NCBI GenBank assembly: GCA_031260045.1
Contig: JAIRKO010000039.1
Span: 1 to 64,000, forward strand
Length of the DNA stretch: 64,000 bases
From: Dysgonamonadaceae bacterium
Lineage (GTDB): Bacteria > Bacteroidota > Bacteroidia > Bacteroidales > Azobacteroidaceae
Direction of reading: 5' to 3'
Both the position numbers and the translations under genes were made by a program. Below the pieces are notes generated by a model. The model made no database searches and was not told the DNA's origin. It saw only the letters and a program-made list of their open reading frames with translations. Below are positions 16,214 to 25,700 of this stretch, in pieces; within the stretch, counting starts at the first letter, position 1; every line of letters starts with the position of its first letter.

Positions 16214-17338
16214 TTATTCGTTTAACATCATCGGCATCAACAGCATCAACAGGTCTTCATTCTCTTCGTTTTCGGCGGGCAATACCAATCCCGCGCGGGC
16301 AGGATCGCCCAACTCCAAAATCACTTCCGAAGAAAGGATATTATTCAGGATTTCAATCAGATACACGCCCTTGAAACCGATGCTTAGCGGTTCGCCGTCG
16401 TAAACGCAAGCCACTTTTTCTTCGGCGGAAGTGGAATAATCAATGTCTTGGGTCGAAATAACAATTGTATTCGGGGAAACGCTCAGTTTGACCAGCGAAC
16501 TCGTCGGATTGGCAAAAACCGTTACCCGCTTCAAAGCGTTTGTAAACAGCAGCCGGTCGACGACTACTTTATAGGGATTTCCTTTGGGAATCACGCCGTT
16601 ATAGTTCGGATATTTTCCTTCTATCAAGCGGGAAATAATTTCCATTTTTCCCATTTGAATGTAAGCGTTGTTTTCGTCAAAACCGACGTCAACGGTTCCA
16701 GTTTCTTTCGGAAGCACGGTTCGCAAAAGGTTTGCCGGTTTCTTGGGAAGAATAAAAGACGTTTTTTCGTTGCCTTTTGCCGAAAAATCCTTGAACCGCA
16801 CCAATTTATGACCGTCGGAAGCAACGAAAACAATGTTGCTGTCGGAAATATCGAAATAAACCCCGTTCATTACCGGGCGCAGGTCGTCTTCCGCCGTAGC
16901 GAATAACGTCCGGCTGATACCGCTCAGCAATTGTTCTGCGGGAATTGTTATCCGCGTCGCATCGTCGCTCAACGGTTTTGCCTGCGGATATTCGTCGCCG
17001 CGTTCGGCAATAAAATTGTATTTCCCGTTTTCGTAATATATAAACAACTCCAGCGTTTCATCATTGATGTCGAAAGTAATCGGCTGTTCCGGCAACTCTT
17101 TCAGGGAATCCATCAAATTTTTGGAAGGAATGGCAAATACGCCCGCGCCGTCGGGTTCTTGCACTTCGACGGAAGTAATCATGCGTGTTTCACTGTCGGC
17201 TGCGGTAATAGTCAATTGATTTCCGTTTAATTCAAACAGGAAACAATCCAGTATGGGAATTGCACTTTTGGAAGCGATAACTCTGCCTACTATTTGTAAG
17301 TGGCTTGATAAAGAACTACTTGATACAACGAATTTCAT
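16214..17338 (-). CDS. dnaN: DNA polymerase III sliding clamp (beta subunit)
   Basis: 374 residues, the standard clamp length. The start 'MKFVVSSSSLSSHLQIVGRVIASKSAIPILDCFLFEL' and the three tandem clamp folds are typical; 'FIAERGDEYP', 'DLRPVMNGVYFDI' and 'ASDGHKLVRF' mark the junction of folds I and II. The C-terminus 'DLLMLLMPMMLNE' corresponds to the clamp-loader contact strand. The homodimer encircles DNA and tethers polymerase. Promoter TACATTTG (complement 17373-17380) lies 35 bases upstream. It is not next to dnaA here; its partner gene is the DnaQ-like exonuclease. Confidence 0.97.
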   Translation of the reverse strand: MKFVVSSSSLSSHLQIVGRVIASKSAIPILDCFLFELNGNQLTITAADSETRMITSVEVQEPDGAGVFAIPSKNLMDSLKELPEQPITFDINDETLELFIYYENGKYNFIAERGDEYPQAKPLSDDATRITIPAEQLLSGISRTLFATAEDDLRPVMNGVYFDISDSNIVFVASDGHKLVRFKDFSAKGNEKTSFILPKKPANLLRTVLPKETGTVDVGFDENNAYIQMGKMEIISRLIEGKYPNYNGVIPKGNPYKVVVDRLLFTNALKRVTVFANPTSSLVKLSVSPNTIVISTQDIDYSTSAEEKVACVYDGEPLSIGFKGVYLIEILNNILSSEVILELGDPARAGLVLPAENEENEDLLMLLMPMMLNE

Positions 17339-17372
17339 AGATATTTCAATTTTAAAAATTATTTTGCGACTG

Positions 17373-17380
17373 CAAATGTA
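17373..17380 (-). promoter_or_regulatory. dnaN promoter, -7 element TACATTTG
   Basis: The reverse complement of 17373-17380 is TACATTTG, 35 bases before dnaN. Confidence 0.6.
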
Positions 17381-17428
17381 AGATAATTTTTTAAATTCAC
17401 GTTTGTATGTGGGGTGTAATTCTAAAAA

Positions 17429-17456
17429 GTAGGGGCGAAAAATTTTTCGCCCCTAC
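17429..17456. repeat. Perfect 28-bp palindrome GTAGGGGCGAAAAA/TTTTTCGCCCCTAC
   Basis: Two 14-base arms with no loop lie between the divergent dnaN and thiS promoters. It is immediately followed by 'GTACGCGAAGGCGC', the word also found at 5753 and 42484. A dispersed intergenic repeat is the likely explanation. Confidence 0.75.
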
Positions 17457-17508
17457 GGAATTATTTGTACGCGAAGGCGCAATATAACCCCGCATACAAA
17501 TTTTTTCC

Positions 17509-17516
17509 TAACTTTG
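17509..17516 (+). promoter_or_regulatory. thiS promoter, -7 element TAACTTTG
   Basis: TAACTTTG at 17509-17516, 24 bases before the thiS ATG. The short leader leaves no room for a TPP riboswitch. Confidence 0.55.
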
Positions 17517-17539
17517 CCCCACAAAAATTCCCCAACCCA

Positions 17540-17740
17540 ATGAAAATAATTCTAAACGACAAACCGTATGCGATAGCAGAGAACACAACGCTCGCCGCCT
17601 TTATCGCAATGCTGGAATTGAAACCGGAAGGCATCGCGATTGCCATTAACAACCACGTCGTTCCAAAAGACCGGTGGGCGAAAACGCGCCTGACGGACAA
17701 AATGGAACTGACGTTAATTCACGCCGTATCAGGAGGATAA
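17540..17740 (+). CDS. thiS: Sulfur carrier protein ThiS
   Basis: 66 residues from ATG 17540; a longer frame to 17465 would begin upstream of the promoter. It has the ubiquitin-like fold pattern 'MKIILNDKPYAIAENTTLAAFI', 'GIAIAINNHVVPKDRW' and the essential C-terminal 'AVSGG', whose last glycine is thiocarboxylated to deliver sulfur to the thiazole of thiamine. The stop codon overlaps the AGGAGG ribosome site of the following thiE, so translation is coupled. thiG, thiH, thiF and thiC are not in the window. Confidence 0.95.
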   Translation: MKIILNDKPYAIAENTTLAAFIAMLELKPEGIAIAINNHVVPKDRWAKTRLTDKMELTLIHAVSGG

Positions 17741-17743
17741 ACA

Positions 17744-18982
17744 ATGAAACCGATTATCGTTACAACCGAACATCTTTTTGAAAAAGAAGCCCCCGCCCTG
17801 AACGCTCTGTTTGAACGGGGTATGGAAACTTTGCACCTGCGGAAACCCGCCGCAACGGCAACCGAATTGGAAAACCTGCTCCGGCAAATCGACGAACGTT
17901 TTCACCGCCGAATTGTTTTGCACGACCATTTCCCGCTCGCCGATACATTCCGTTTGAAAGGCGTACACCTGAACCGGCGAAACCCCGAACCTCCCGCGCA
18001 AGCGACGACTTGTTCGGTTTCGCGTTCCTGCCACTCCATCAAGGAATTGGAACACATTGCCGGATTTAATTATGTCTTCCTCAGTCCGATTTTCGACAGC
18101 ATATCCAAAACCGGTTATATGCGCGCTTTTACCCCCGAAGATTTATCAAACGCCCAATCCGCCGGATTAATCAACAGGCGGGTTATTGCTTTGGGCGGAA
18201 TTGATGCGGAAAATATATCCGTTGCCGACAAATACGGTTTCGGAGGTGTGGCGATAACCGGCGCTTTGTGGGGAAATTTTCCGGAAAACGGGAACACCGC
18301 CGCCCTTTTGGAACGCTTCGACCGTTTGCAGACGGCTTGCAGGCGAGCCGCTTTGCAGCATGGTGGACTGCTGTTTATCACGCATCAAACGGAACGTTAT
18401 ACCTATCTTCAATCAATGGAAATCGCATTGCAGGGCGGTTGCCGCATGATTCAACTGCGCATGAAAGAGGCGTCGCCCCGCGAAGTCGAGCAAACGGGAA
18501 TTGCGGCGCAAACGCTTTGTCGGAAATACGGCGCCGACCTTTACATCAACGACCACGTGGAAATTTGCAAGCGCGTCGGCGCCGCCGGCGTTCATTTGGG
18601 CAAATCGGACATGCCGCTCCGCGAAGCCCGAAAAATACTCGGCAAGCGTTTCATCATCGGCGGAACAGCCAACACGTTTGACGACATCCTGAGCCTGAAT
18701 GCCGAAGGGGCGGACTACATCGGGCTGGGACCTTTCCGCTTCACGACGACGAAGAAGGATTTAAGTCCCCTGATCGGTTTAACGGGTTACAAACAAATCA
18801 TGGAACAATGCCGCAAGCAAGGGATCGACCTGCCCGTTTTTGCCATCGGCGGCATTACATCCGGCGACATTCCGCCCATATTAAATACCGGAATAAAGGG
18901 AATTGCGATGTCTTCGGCTATTTTGCAGGCGGAAAAACCGGTGGAGGAGGCGGGGCGGATTTGCGAAAAAGAGTTAAGTTGA
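17744..18982 (+). CDS. thiE: TenI-like/ThiE tandem fusion, thiamine phosphate synthase
   Basis: 412 residues, about twice the family length. Residues 1 to about 195 form a TenI/ThiE-like barrel ('GMETLHLRKP', 'RIVLHDHFPLADTF', 'YVFLSPIFDSISKTGY', 'VIALGGIDAEN'). Residues about 205-412 form a second, canonical ThiE barrel ('GCRMIQLRMKEAS', 'LYINDHVEICKRVGAAGVHLGKSDM', 'GADYIGLGPFRFTTTKKDL', 'VFAIGGI'). The C-terminal half probably joins HMP-PP and thiazole phosphate to make thiamine phosphate. The N-terminal half may be the TenI-like thiazole tautomerase partner. The start is set by AGGAGG overlapping the thiS stop. The 3' end lies in a dispersed palindrome. Confidence 0.88.
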   Translation: MKPIIVTTEHLFEKEAPALNALFERGMETLHLRKPAATATELENLLRQIDERFHRRIVLHDHFPLADTFRLKGVHLNRRNPEPPAQATTCSVSRSCHSIKELEHIAGFNYVFLSPIFDSISKTGYMRAFTPEDLSNAQSAGLINRRVIALGGIDAENISVADKYGFGGVAITGALWGNFPENGNTAALLERFDRLQTACRRAALQHGGLLFITHQTERYTYLQSMEIALQGGCRMIQLRMKEASPREVEQTGIAAQTLCRKYGADLYINDHVEICKRVGAAGVHLGKSDMPLREARKILGKRFIIGGTANTFDDILSLNAEGADYIGLGPFRFTTTKKDLSPLIGLTGYKQIMEQCRKQGIDLPVFAIGGITSGDIPPILNTGIKGIAMSSAILQAEKPVEEAGRICEKELS

Positions 18983-19028
18983 CTGCATTCCAATAAGAAC
19001 AGTTAAAATTCTTAACTCTTAGTTCTTA
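18971..19028. repeat. TTAAGAACTAAGA-family palindrome between convergent genes
   Basis: GAGTTAAG (18971-18978) pairs with CTTAACTC (19011-19018), and TAAGAAC (18994-19000) pairs with GTTCTTA (19022-19028). The stop codon of thiE and the stop of the convergent ABC permease (19019-19021) both lie inside it. It may act as a two-way terminator. Confidence 0.65.
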
Positions 19029-20245
19029 AAGATTTTCTTAAAAGCAAGTTTTTTCCCATACATCAAAATACCGGTTCTGTATATTTTCGCAACGACCTTG
19101 ATAATAAATATTACGCAGGCAAACAACAGGGCGACCGACAGCAAAAGTTCCCACCAACTCACGCCGTAGGGAATGCGAACCATCATCACAACCGGCGAAG
19201 TGAAAGGGAAGAAAGACGTCCAGAACGCCAACTGCCCGTCGGGGCTTTGTGCGCAGGAAATCCCTATGGAAAACGCAACCACAATCAGGATGGTTAGAGG
19301 CATGATGTATTGCTGGGCGTCTTCAGGGCTGTCGACAATCGCGCCGACTGCCGCAAAAAGCGAGGCGTAGAGCAGGTATCCGCCGATGAAAAACAGGATA
19401 AAAAAGAGGGAGAGTTCGGCGATATTAATCGCGTTGAGCGTGTGGCTGAATTGGAAAACAGCCGGATTGCCCGCCAGTAACAACGCACCGTTTTGCTGAA
19501 CGCCCAACAAAAGCAACGCCCAAATACCGAATTGCGTGATGCCGACCAAACCGATGCCGACCAATTTTCCCATCATCAAATCGAACGGTTTAGCCGACGA
19601 GATGATGATTTCCACAATTCTGCTCGATTTTTCTTCCATCACGCCTTGCATTACCATGCCGCCGTAGATCATAATAAACATGTAAATCAGAAAGGAAAGC
19701 CCCATGCCGATGAGGGCGCTTGTTTCCGGCGCTTGCGTTTCGTTGCCCGTTTCGCCGTCCCACCCGACGGATTTGAGGTTCAGTTTGATTTTGCTTCCGT
19801 CGATAATTTGCCGGAGATTGGGGATGTTGTAGGATGCTAATTTTTTATCGCTCAGGTAATCGTTCAGCGCGGAGGTGATGGCGTTTTTCACGCTGCCCGC
19901 CACCGGTTTTGAGGAATATAGCGCGATGGCATCCGGATTTGTCAATAAATCGGCGGAAATAACCAATGTGGCGTAAACCGGTTCGGAGGAATGTTTTCTA
20001 AATTCCTCAAAGCCGGTCTGCGCCTTGATAAACCGACAGCCGCCGGCGCGTTCCAATACCGGAAAATATTCGCCGGTCGCATCAACGACAACGATTGTTT
20101 CGGTTTTTTCCGCACTGATCGACTCAAGAAAGAATATTCCCGCCGACAGTCCGGCAAACAGAAAGGGTATGAAAATTGTTAGGAAAATAAACGATTTTTT
20201 CTTTATGCGGGTCAGGTATTCGCGTTGGATGATGATACTTTTCAT
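19019..20245 (-). CDS. ABC-2 type transporter permease (NatB-like)
   Basis: 408 residues. An N-terminal membrane anchor ('KKSFIFLTIFIPFLFAGLSAGIFFL') precedes a large extracytoplasmic domain (about residues 45-175). A cluster of five or six membrane segments follows ('LSFLIYMFIMIYGGMVMQGVMEEKSSRIVEIIISSAKP' is the conserved coupling region). This is the layout of NatB/YhaP exporters of sodium or other unknown substrates. Its ATPase is encoded 68 bases upstream. The substrate cannot be told. The gene ends in a palindrome that supplies its stop codon (AAGAACTAAG). Confidence 0.85.
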   Translation of the reverse strand: MKSIIIQREYLTRIKKKSFIFLTIFIPFLFAGLSAGIFFLESISAEKTETIVVVDATGEYFPVLERAGGCRFIKAQTGFEEFRKHSSEPVYATLVISADLLTNPDAIALYSSKPVAGSVKNAITSALNDYLSDKKLASYNIPNLRQIIDGSKIKLNLKSVGWDGETGNETQAPETSALIGMGLSFLIYMFIMIYGGMVMQGVMEEKSSRIVEIIISSAKPFDLMMGKLVGIGLVGITQFGIWALLLLGVQQNGALLLAGNPAVFQFSHTLNAINIAELSLFFILFFIGGYLLYASLFAAVGAIVDSPEDAQQYIMPLTILIVVAFSIGISCAQSPDGQLAFWTSFFPFTSPVVMMVRIPYGVSWWELLLSVALLFACVIFIIKVVAKIYRTGILMYGKKLAFKKIFKN

Positions 20246-20313
20246 ATTTAAATATTCCTAAATTAGTTCATATTATTTTTTCTGGATTGCGACTAACATA
20301 ATTCTCAAAATTA

Positions 20314-21216
20314 TTAATTACGAATGGATTGAATAAAAATTTCATTCATCGAGGGTATTTCTTCCTCAAAAGCGGTGATTGCGTTGTTTTTCAGCAGGCT
20401 GTAAAGAAAATCCGCATGGGAAATATCGGCGTTTTTCTTGATTCGGAACCAGTGGCTTCGAGCGTCTTTTCCCTGACTTAGGATTTCGCAAATCCCCGTC
20501 CCGTCGACCAAACAATCGGTTTCGGAACGTATTCGGAAAATATGCTGTTTGTGGTCGTTGCGGATTTGATGCACGCTGCCACTCAGCACGACTTTCGACT
20601 TGTTGATTAACGCGATTTCATCGCAAATTTCTTCCACCGAAGCCATGTTGTGGGTGGAAAAAATGATGGTTTTGCCCGTTGCTTTCAACCGAAGAATTTC
20701 ATTTTTTAACATTTCCGTATTGACGGGATCGAAACCGCTGAAAGGCTCGTCGAAAACCAGCAATTCCGGGTCGTGTATGACGGTAACGATGAACTGCACT
20801 TTTTGCTGCATCCCTTTTGAAAGTTCTTCCGGTTTTTTGTTCAACCACGAAAGAATGTCGAATTTCTCGCACCACATTTTGAGTCGTTTTTCGGCTTCCG
20901 CAGCCGAAAGTCCCTTTAAGCGGGCTAAATACACGACCTGCTCGCCGACTTTCATTTTCCGGTACAAACCCCGTTCTTCGGGCATATAACCGATATTGAA
21001 AATATCGTCGGCGGCGGGGGGGCGGTTTTTGAAGAAAACTCCGCCGCTGTTGGGCGCGATAATCCGCGTAATAATTCGGATGAGCGTTGTTTTCCCCGCG
21101 CCGTTAGGACCTAAGAGACCGAAAATTTTCCCTTCGGGAATCCGCACATTGACTTTATTTAGCGCCAAATGCCCTGAATATTCTTTAACTACATCTTTGG
21201 TTTCGAGAAATGCCAT
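20314..21216 (-). CDS. ABC transporter ATP-binding protein (NatA-like)
   Basis: 300 residues: Walker A 'GLLGPNGAGKTTLIRI', signature 'LSKGMQQK', Walker B 'PELLVFDEPFSGFD', and the switch histidine in 'IIFSTHNMAS'. The C-terminal 80 residues form the accessory domain common to ABC-2 exporters. It powers the permease encoded directly downstream; together they form a NatAB-like exporter. The signature is LSKGM rather than LSGGQ, as is usual for this subgroup. Confidence 0.92.
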   Translation of the reverse strand: MAFLETKDVVKEYSGHLALNKVNVRIPEGKIFGLLGPNGAGKTTLIRIITRIIAPNSGGVFFKNRPPAADDIFNIGYMPEERGLYRKMKVGEQVVYLARLKGLSAAEAEKRLKMWCEKFDILSWLNKKPEELSKGMQQKVQFIVTVIHDPELLVFDEPFSGFDPVNTEMLKNEILRLKATGKTIIFSTHNMASVEEICDEIALINKSKVVLSGSVHQIRNDHKQHIFRIRSETDCLVDGTGICEILSQGKDARSHWFRIKKNADISHADFLYSLLKNNAITAFEEEIPSMNEIFIQSIRN

Positions 21217-21281
21217 GTTTTTGTAAAATTAAAAAACAAAATTACGGGATATATTTGGTTCCGGCAAATTAGTTAGAAATA

Positions 21282-21319
21282 AGAGTTAAGAACGAAGAAT
21301 AATGAAACCTCTTAACTCT
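21282..21319. repeat. Dispersed palindrome AGAGTTAAGA/TCTTAACTCT
   Basis: Perfect 10-base arms at 21282-21291 and 21310-21319. The ATG at 21302 that would extend trmB lies in its loop, which argues against that start. Confidence 0.7.
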
Positions 21320-21329
21320 AAAAAAGTCT

Positions 21330-21337
21330 TACCTTTG
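21330..21337 (+). promoter_or_regulatory. trmB promoter, -7 element TACCTTTG
   Basis: TACCTTTG at 21330-21337, 25 bases before the preferred GTG start of trmB. Confidence 0.6.
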
Positions 21338-21361
21338 CCACAAAATAATTCAAACGCAACT

Positions 21362-22105
21362 GTGGCTAAAAATAAATTACGGAAATTTGAAGAATTGAGC
21401 GCCTGTTCCCATGTGTTTCAATATCCTTTTCCCGTTTTGCAGGAAAAAGAATTTGAAATGAAAGGCAAATGGAATGCCCTGTTTTTTGAAAACAGCCGCC
21501 CGATTGTTGTCGAAGCCGGCTGTGGAAAAGGAGAATATACGGTAGGTTTGGCAAAATGCTTTCCCGAAAAGAATTTTATCGGAATAGACATCAAAGGCGC
21601 CCGGATGTGGAGCGGAGCCACCCAAGCCCAACGGGAAAATCTGAAAAACGTGGCTTTTATCCGCTCCCGTATTGAATTGATAGACCGGTTTTTTGCATCG
21701 GGCGAAGTTGCCGAAATCTGGCTCACATTCCCCGACCCGCAAATGAGTAAAGTTAATAAACGCCTTACCTCTACGCGGTTTATGAAACTTTACAACCGGA
21801 TTTTGAAAACAAACGGTGAAATCCACCTGAAAACCGACAGCAATTTCCTGTTTACCTATACCTGCGAAATGGCGAGAGTTAATCGCTTTCCGGTGTTGAC
21901 GCAAACCGCCGATTTGTATGAAAGTCCGTTTGCCGGCGAAATCCTTTCCATTCGGACGTTTTACGAACAGCAGTGGCTCAAACGGGGAATTCCCATCAAA
22001 TACATTCGCTTTGTGCCGGAGGCGCGCGAGACTTTTGTTGAACCTGAAACGGCAATCAAACATGATACTTATAGGAGTGAAACAAATCACGAGATTCGCC
22101 GGTAA
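21362..22105 (+). CDS. trmB: tRNA (guanine-N7-)-methyltransferase
   Basis: 247 residues from GTG 21362. The start is chosen because the protein then opens 'VAKNKLRKFEEL...VFQYPF', the usual Bacteroidetes TrmB N-terminus, and because the promoter lies just upstream; the longer frame from ATG 21302 begins inside a repeat. The SAM-binding motif is 'VVEAGCGKGEYTVGLA', followed by 'FIGIDIKGARMW' and 'EIWLTFPDPQMSK'; 'HLKTDSNFLF' is also family-typical. It makes m7G46 in tRNA. After the stop, 22106-22302 holds two overlapping short frames that I cannot assign. Confidence 0.93.
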   Translation: MAKNKLRKFEELSACSHVFQYPFPVLQEKEFEMKGKWNALFFENSRPIVVEAGCGKGEYTVGLAKCFPEKNFIGIDIKGARMWSGATQAQRENLKNVAFIRSRIELIDRFFASGEVAEIWLTFPDPQMSKVNKRLTSTRFMKLYNRILKTNGEIHLKTDSNFLFTYTCEMARVNRFPVLTQTADLYESPFAGEILSIRTFYEQQWLKRGIPIKYIRFVPEARETFVEPETAIKHDTYRSETNHEIRR

Positions 22106-22281
22106 AAAAGTCGTCGGGAAGCGATTTTCTTTACGCCTTCGAGGGGACGGTACACAACATGTCGGAATGTTTATCGTTTGCTACCAAACAGATTGTAACG
22201 GAAATCCGCCGGAATTTGAGCGTGATTTTATCGGGACGCGCGGCGCAGGAAGGCGCGCTTGTTTGTCTTGAATAAATACAT

Positions 22282-22289
22282 TACTTTTG
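22282..22289 (+). promoter_or_regulatory. tRNA promoter, -7 element TACTTTTG
   Basis: TACTTTTG at 22282-22289, 14 bases before the tRNA 5' end. Confidence 0.6.
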
Positions 22290-22302
22290 CAGTCGAAAAA
22301 AC

Positions 22303-22374
22303 GCCCTTGTAGTTCAATGGATAGAACGGTCGTTTCCTAAACCACAAATTCGGGTTCGATTCCCGGCGAGGGTA
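22303..22374 (+). tRNA. tRNA-Arg (anticodon CCU)
   Basis: Cloverleaf: acceptor GCCCTTG/CGAGGGT with A73, D stem GTTC/GAAC with GG in the loop, anticodon loop TTCCTAA, T arm TCGGG-TTCGATT-CCCGG. The anticodon stem has one C-C mismatch (GTCGT/ACCAC). It reads the AGG codon. No CCA is encoded. Confidence 0.9.
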
Positions 22375-22437
22375 CAAAAGCGGGTCTGGGCGCTGTTATC
22401 CCGCGAAAAAACTAAGAACGAAGTCCGGTTTCGCAGA

Positions 22438-22464
22438 GGATTGCGGGTCAAGCCCGCAATGACG
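22438..22464. repeat. REP-like hairpin GGATTGCGGGTC...CCGCAATGACG
   Basis: ATTGCGGG (22440-22447) pairs with CCCGCAAT around TCAAG. It is nearly identical to the copy at 27318-27344; the two flank the giant secreted-protein gene. The 360-base gap 22375-22734 also contains an 'actaagaacgaag' fragment of the TTAAGAACTAAGA family and a promoter at 22616. Confidence 0.7.
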
Positions 22465-22615
22465 GTTTCTTCGCGCTTCCGCGCCTTACGTACATTAATC
22501 ACCAATGATTATTTTTTCGTCCCCAAAACCCCCAATTTTGTACAAAAACCCGCCCCTTTGATACCCAATTTCCCAAAATATTAAGCGTTTATAGGTTTAT
22601 TCCAAAAATTTGTTT

Positions 22616-22623
22616 TACATTTG
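22616..22623 (+). promoter_or_regulatory. Bacteroidetes -7 promoter element (TACATTTG)
   Basis: TACATTTG at 22616-22623 would give a leader of about 105 bases before the ATG at 22735. Confidence 0.5.
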
Positions 22624-22734
22624 CGCGTTCAAATACCGTTTTTTATGTATGTCCCGAAAAATGGTAGTATATAATATAAGGTGTATTTGAAATGTGAGTA
22701 CTTATATTTCTATTAATTTATTAAACATGTTTTT

Positions 22735-25700
22735 ATGAAAAGAAAATTATTTACATTGCTTTTAGCAATTGGAGTTTTGACTACTTTTCAGGCAAACGCA
22801 CAGCAAGTGAAGAATTCGTTGAGAGTTCGGATTTTCGCTGACGATAGCGGTTTGGATACTACCAAACTTAAGCTGAATAGTACTGTTCAAAAGAAGAATC
22901 TAAACGATTCTTTCCCTAAAGAGAAAGACCCTAACGCAGTGGTCAACTGGTTCTCTTTCGATAACGAGAGAGGTAAACCTTATTTTTTGAAGAGAGACGC
23001 TCAAGCTACCGACTCTGCCAAGAGTAGAGCGCGGTCGTTTGCAGACTCGCAAAGTATTTTTACACTGAAGTGGTTAGCGCTGGGGGGTGTTGATGGTCAA
23101 ACGATTGATACCACCAGATTCAGTATTACCTCGAAAGGTAAGGATGCACTTAGTTTACCGGTACGAGGCGGAACAACAACGAATCAGTTTAGTATCGTAA
23201 CGGGGGGTACAAAACCGCATGTTCTTGTAAATCTCTTCGATTCTCTCAAGAATCCCGGATTTGGATACAAGCCAGACGGTACGCTCGTGGATCGACCCGT
23301 GAAAGGTTATTTGGTATGGAGCCAACCCATTCCAGGGTATAAAAGTGACTCGATTACGTTAGACACGGTGCCGCCTGAGTATGCTTTCGTAACCACCCAT
23401 AAAACAACCGGCGAGCTTCAACTTAAGTATTTCAATGAATTTGCCTTTTGGGGAGACACTTTACCGACTTACAATGAATTCAGGGGATTTCAATTCGGCA
23501 AATTCGAGAAATACGAAGACCCCACCCAGGGCAGACGGTTTTCTGCGGGAAGATTGTATCAAACCGATACATTTCCTTTTTTCGCAATATACGACAAGGA
23601 TAAAAATTTGTTGAATAGTAGTAACACAGCGAACAACCCTGTCAATTGGAGCTACAAAAACCCGCTTGATACGGCAGTGTATTCGTTCTTCAAAGCGGGT
23701 GTTTCAGCGAATAAAGATGCGCTTCTGCTTGGAGATACTATCATTAAGTTGGATAAGATGTTTGAATTTATCAACAAGAAGAAGAATGATAAAGATATTA
23801 GCCACCCAGTACGCACTGTTGGTGCTGATTCAACGTGGTATTACTCGTATATCTTGGATAGTACATTTGTAAAAGCATTAGACACAATAAAACTAATAAC
23901 TGAAAGTGATACTATAATAACCGGTTATAGCGAAGTGCCATTTACATGGGTAGGGCTTGGAATGAATAATAGAGACACTCTACATCTATTAAAGGGAGAC
24001 ACTACGATATTTTTTAAAATCGGCGCCGGCAACACCTTAGAGTTTACTGCTAAGATAACGGATAAAGATGAAACAAAGGGTGAAGTAGACGTATGGTCAA
24101 ACGGCAACCCTGATAAATTTAAAGTTGGCGATGACGAAGTGTATATATATGGAGATACAATGATGTGGGTGGTTTTCGCTGATGTTATTGGTAAGTTTGT
24201 GGTCGGAAGAGATTCTACTGCCCGACCCGATGCTGAAAATCGACTTGACTCGCTTTTGACTTTTAGGTATACGAATGAAGATGGCTGGGCGAGAGATACG
24301 GTAGGTTTAGTTGAGAGATATGTATATAAAATCAATGATGACTGGCGTCCTCTTTTCGTAACCATAGAGGAAACGGATGATTCCGAACCTGAAAGACTGT
24401 ATACCTACGTAGGAAAAGACTGGTTAAAGGAACACAAGTATCATCTGGGTTCTGTAGAGCAGAAAATTCTTATTAAAGGTTTTGAAGGCAGGTCAATTGT
24501 TGAAGATACAGAAACACACTACGCCACGCTTGCGCTGGGCAAAGGTCTTGACCTCACGTTTGAAATTGTAGATTCACTTTTGAAAGACGGACACTTACTC
24601 CATTATAAGAAAGTTGACTTTAACGGCGACAATGAAGTCAATCAACCTACATTCGCTACTTTTGAGAATGTTCACAACAAAGGAAATAATAAGGATAGTA
24701 TTATCGCAGTGTTTCAGATCAAGCAAAACAACAAAATCCTGACCGTTTTGGATACGATATCATTCAAGTCTCCGCTTACCAACTCGTTGGGATGGAGAGA
24801 TGATTCCATTCCGTTGGAAGGTAACGATAGGGTTCTTCAATACTTTGCCATTTTGCGTGATTATACCACCGATAGCGTTATTACGTTCTTGCCTTTGGCT
24901 CGCACAGACTTTGGCGCTGGGGATACGCTGATTTTCAATTTGAAAATAGGTCAAATAAGAGGCACTTTCGCTAACTTAGATACCGTATTTCGCGTTGAAG
25001 CCGCGCTTACCCATGAATTGGTTGTTGCCTCTATTCTTTCCGAAATGGAACCCATTAGCGTTTCATTACACTCTACTTTAATCCCGTGGCAATGGGATGG
25101 AAATCCGTATGTTTCTATCGAAAACGAACACGTAGGTTTTTATCATGGAAACAACGACAGGACAAAAGGTGAGTTTAATATAAACGATATTGGATCGCAC
25201 TGGAGAGTAAAAAAAGTAGAGCCCAATCTCGCAAAAAAAATAATAGACACCGCGTGGATATTTACTCCTACCTATACTGTCTATCTACAAGACACCGCGC
25301 TCGGCGCTGATAAAGCACCTAAATTTTCAGGAAAATTAGTTTATGCTTATCAAAACGCTGCCGGAGATGTTGTATTGGCAGACACATCTGACAATATGGT
25401 TAATATATTAAAAGGAGATACCCTCGTCAAGATTGCTTCCTTTAATCCTGATGATTTCGATTTGTATACTATTTCACCTGCGAAACGAGCAAATATTTGG
25501 TCTTTCTACGATGTTGAAAAGTATATTACTTTCGATAGGAGTTTGGATTCAATCATACAACCGGTTGGTTACGATATGGTTGAAAAGAGTGAGGCTTCTG
25601 TTGTGAATGTAGCCAAATTCAGCAACAATCATTTGGTAGAAGAGATAATAGATGGTAAAACGGTGTATTTGTATCCCTATACTACTTATACATTCTCTTT

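Noticed and set aside
17380-17540. TPP riboswitch before thiS
   Set aside because: The promoter is only 24 bases from the ATG, and the CTGAGA and ACCTGATCTGG boxes are absent.
22106-22302. Short overlapping frames after trmB (for example one ending SGRAAQEGALVCLE)
   Set aside because: Two frames compete, neither has a ribosome site or recognisable family; they are left unannotated although a decayed gene is possible.
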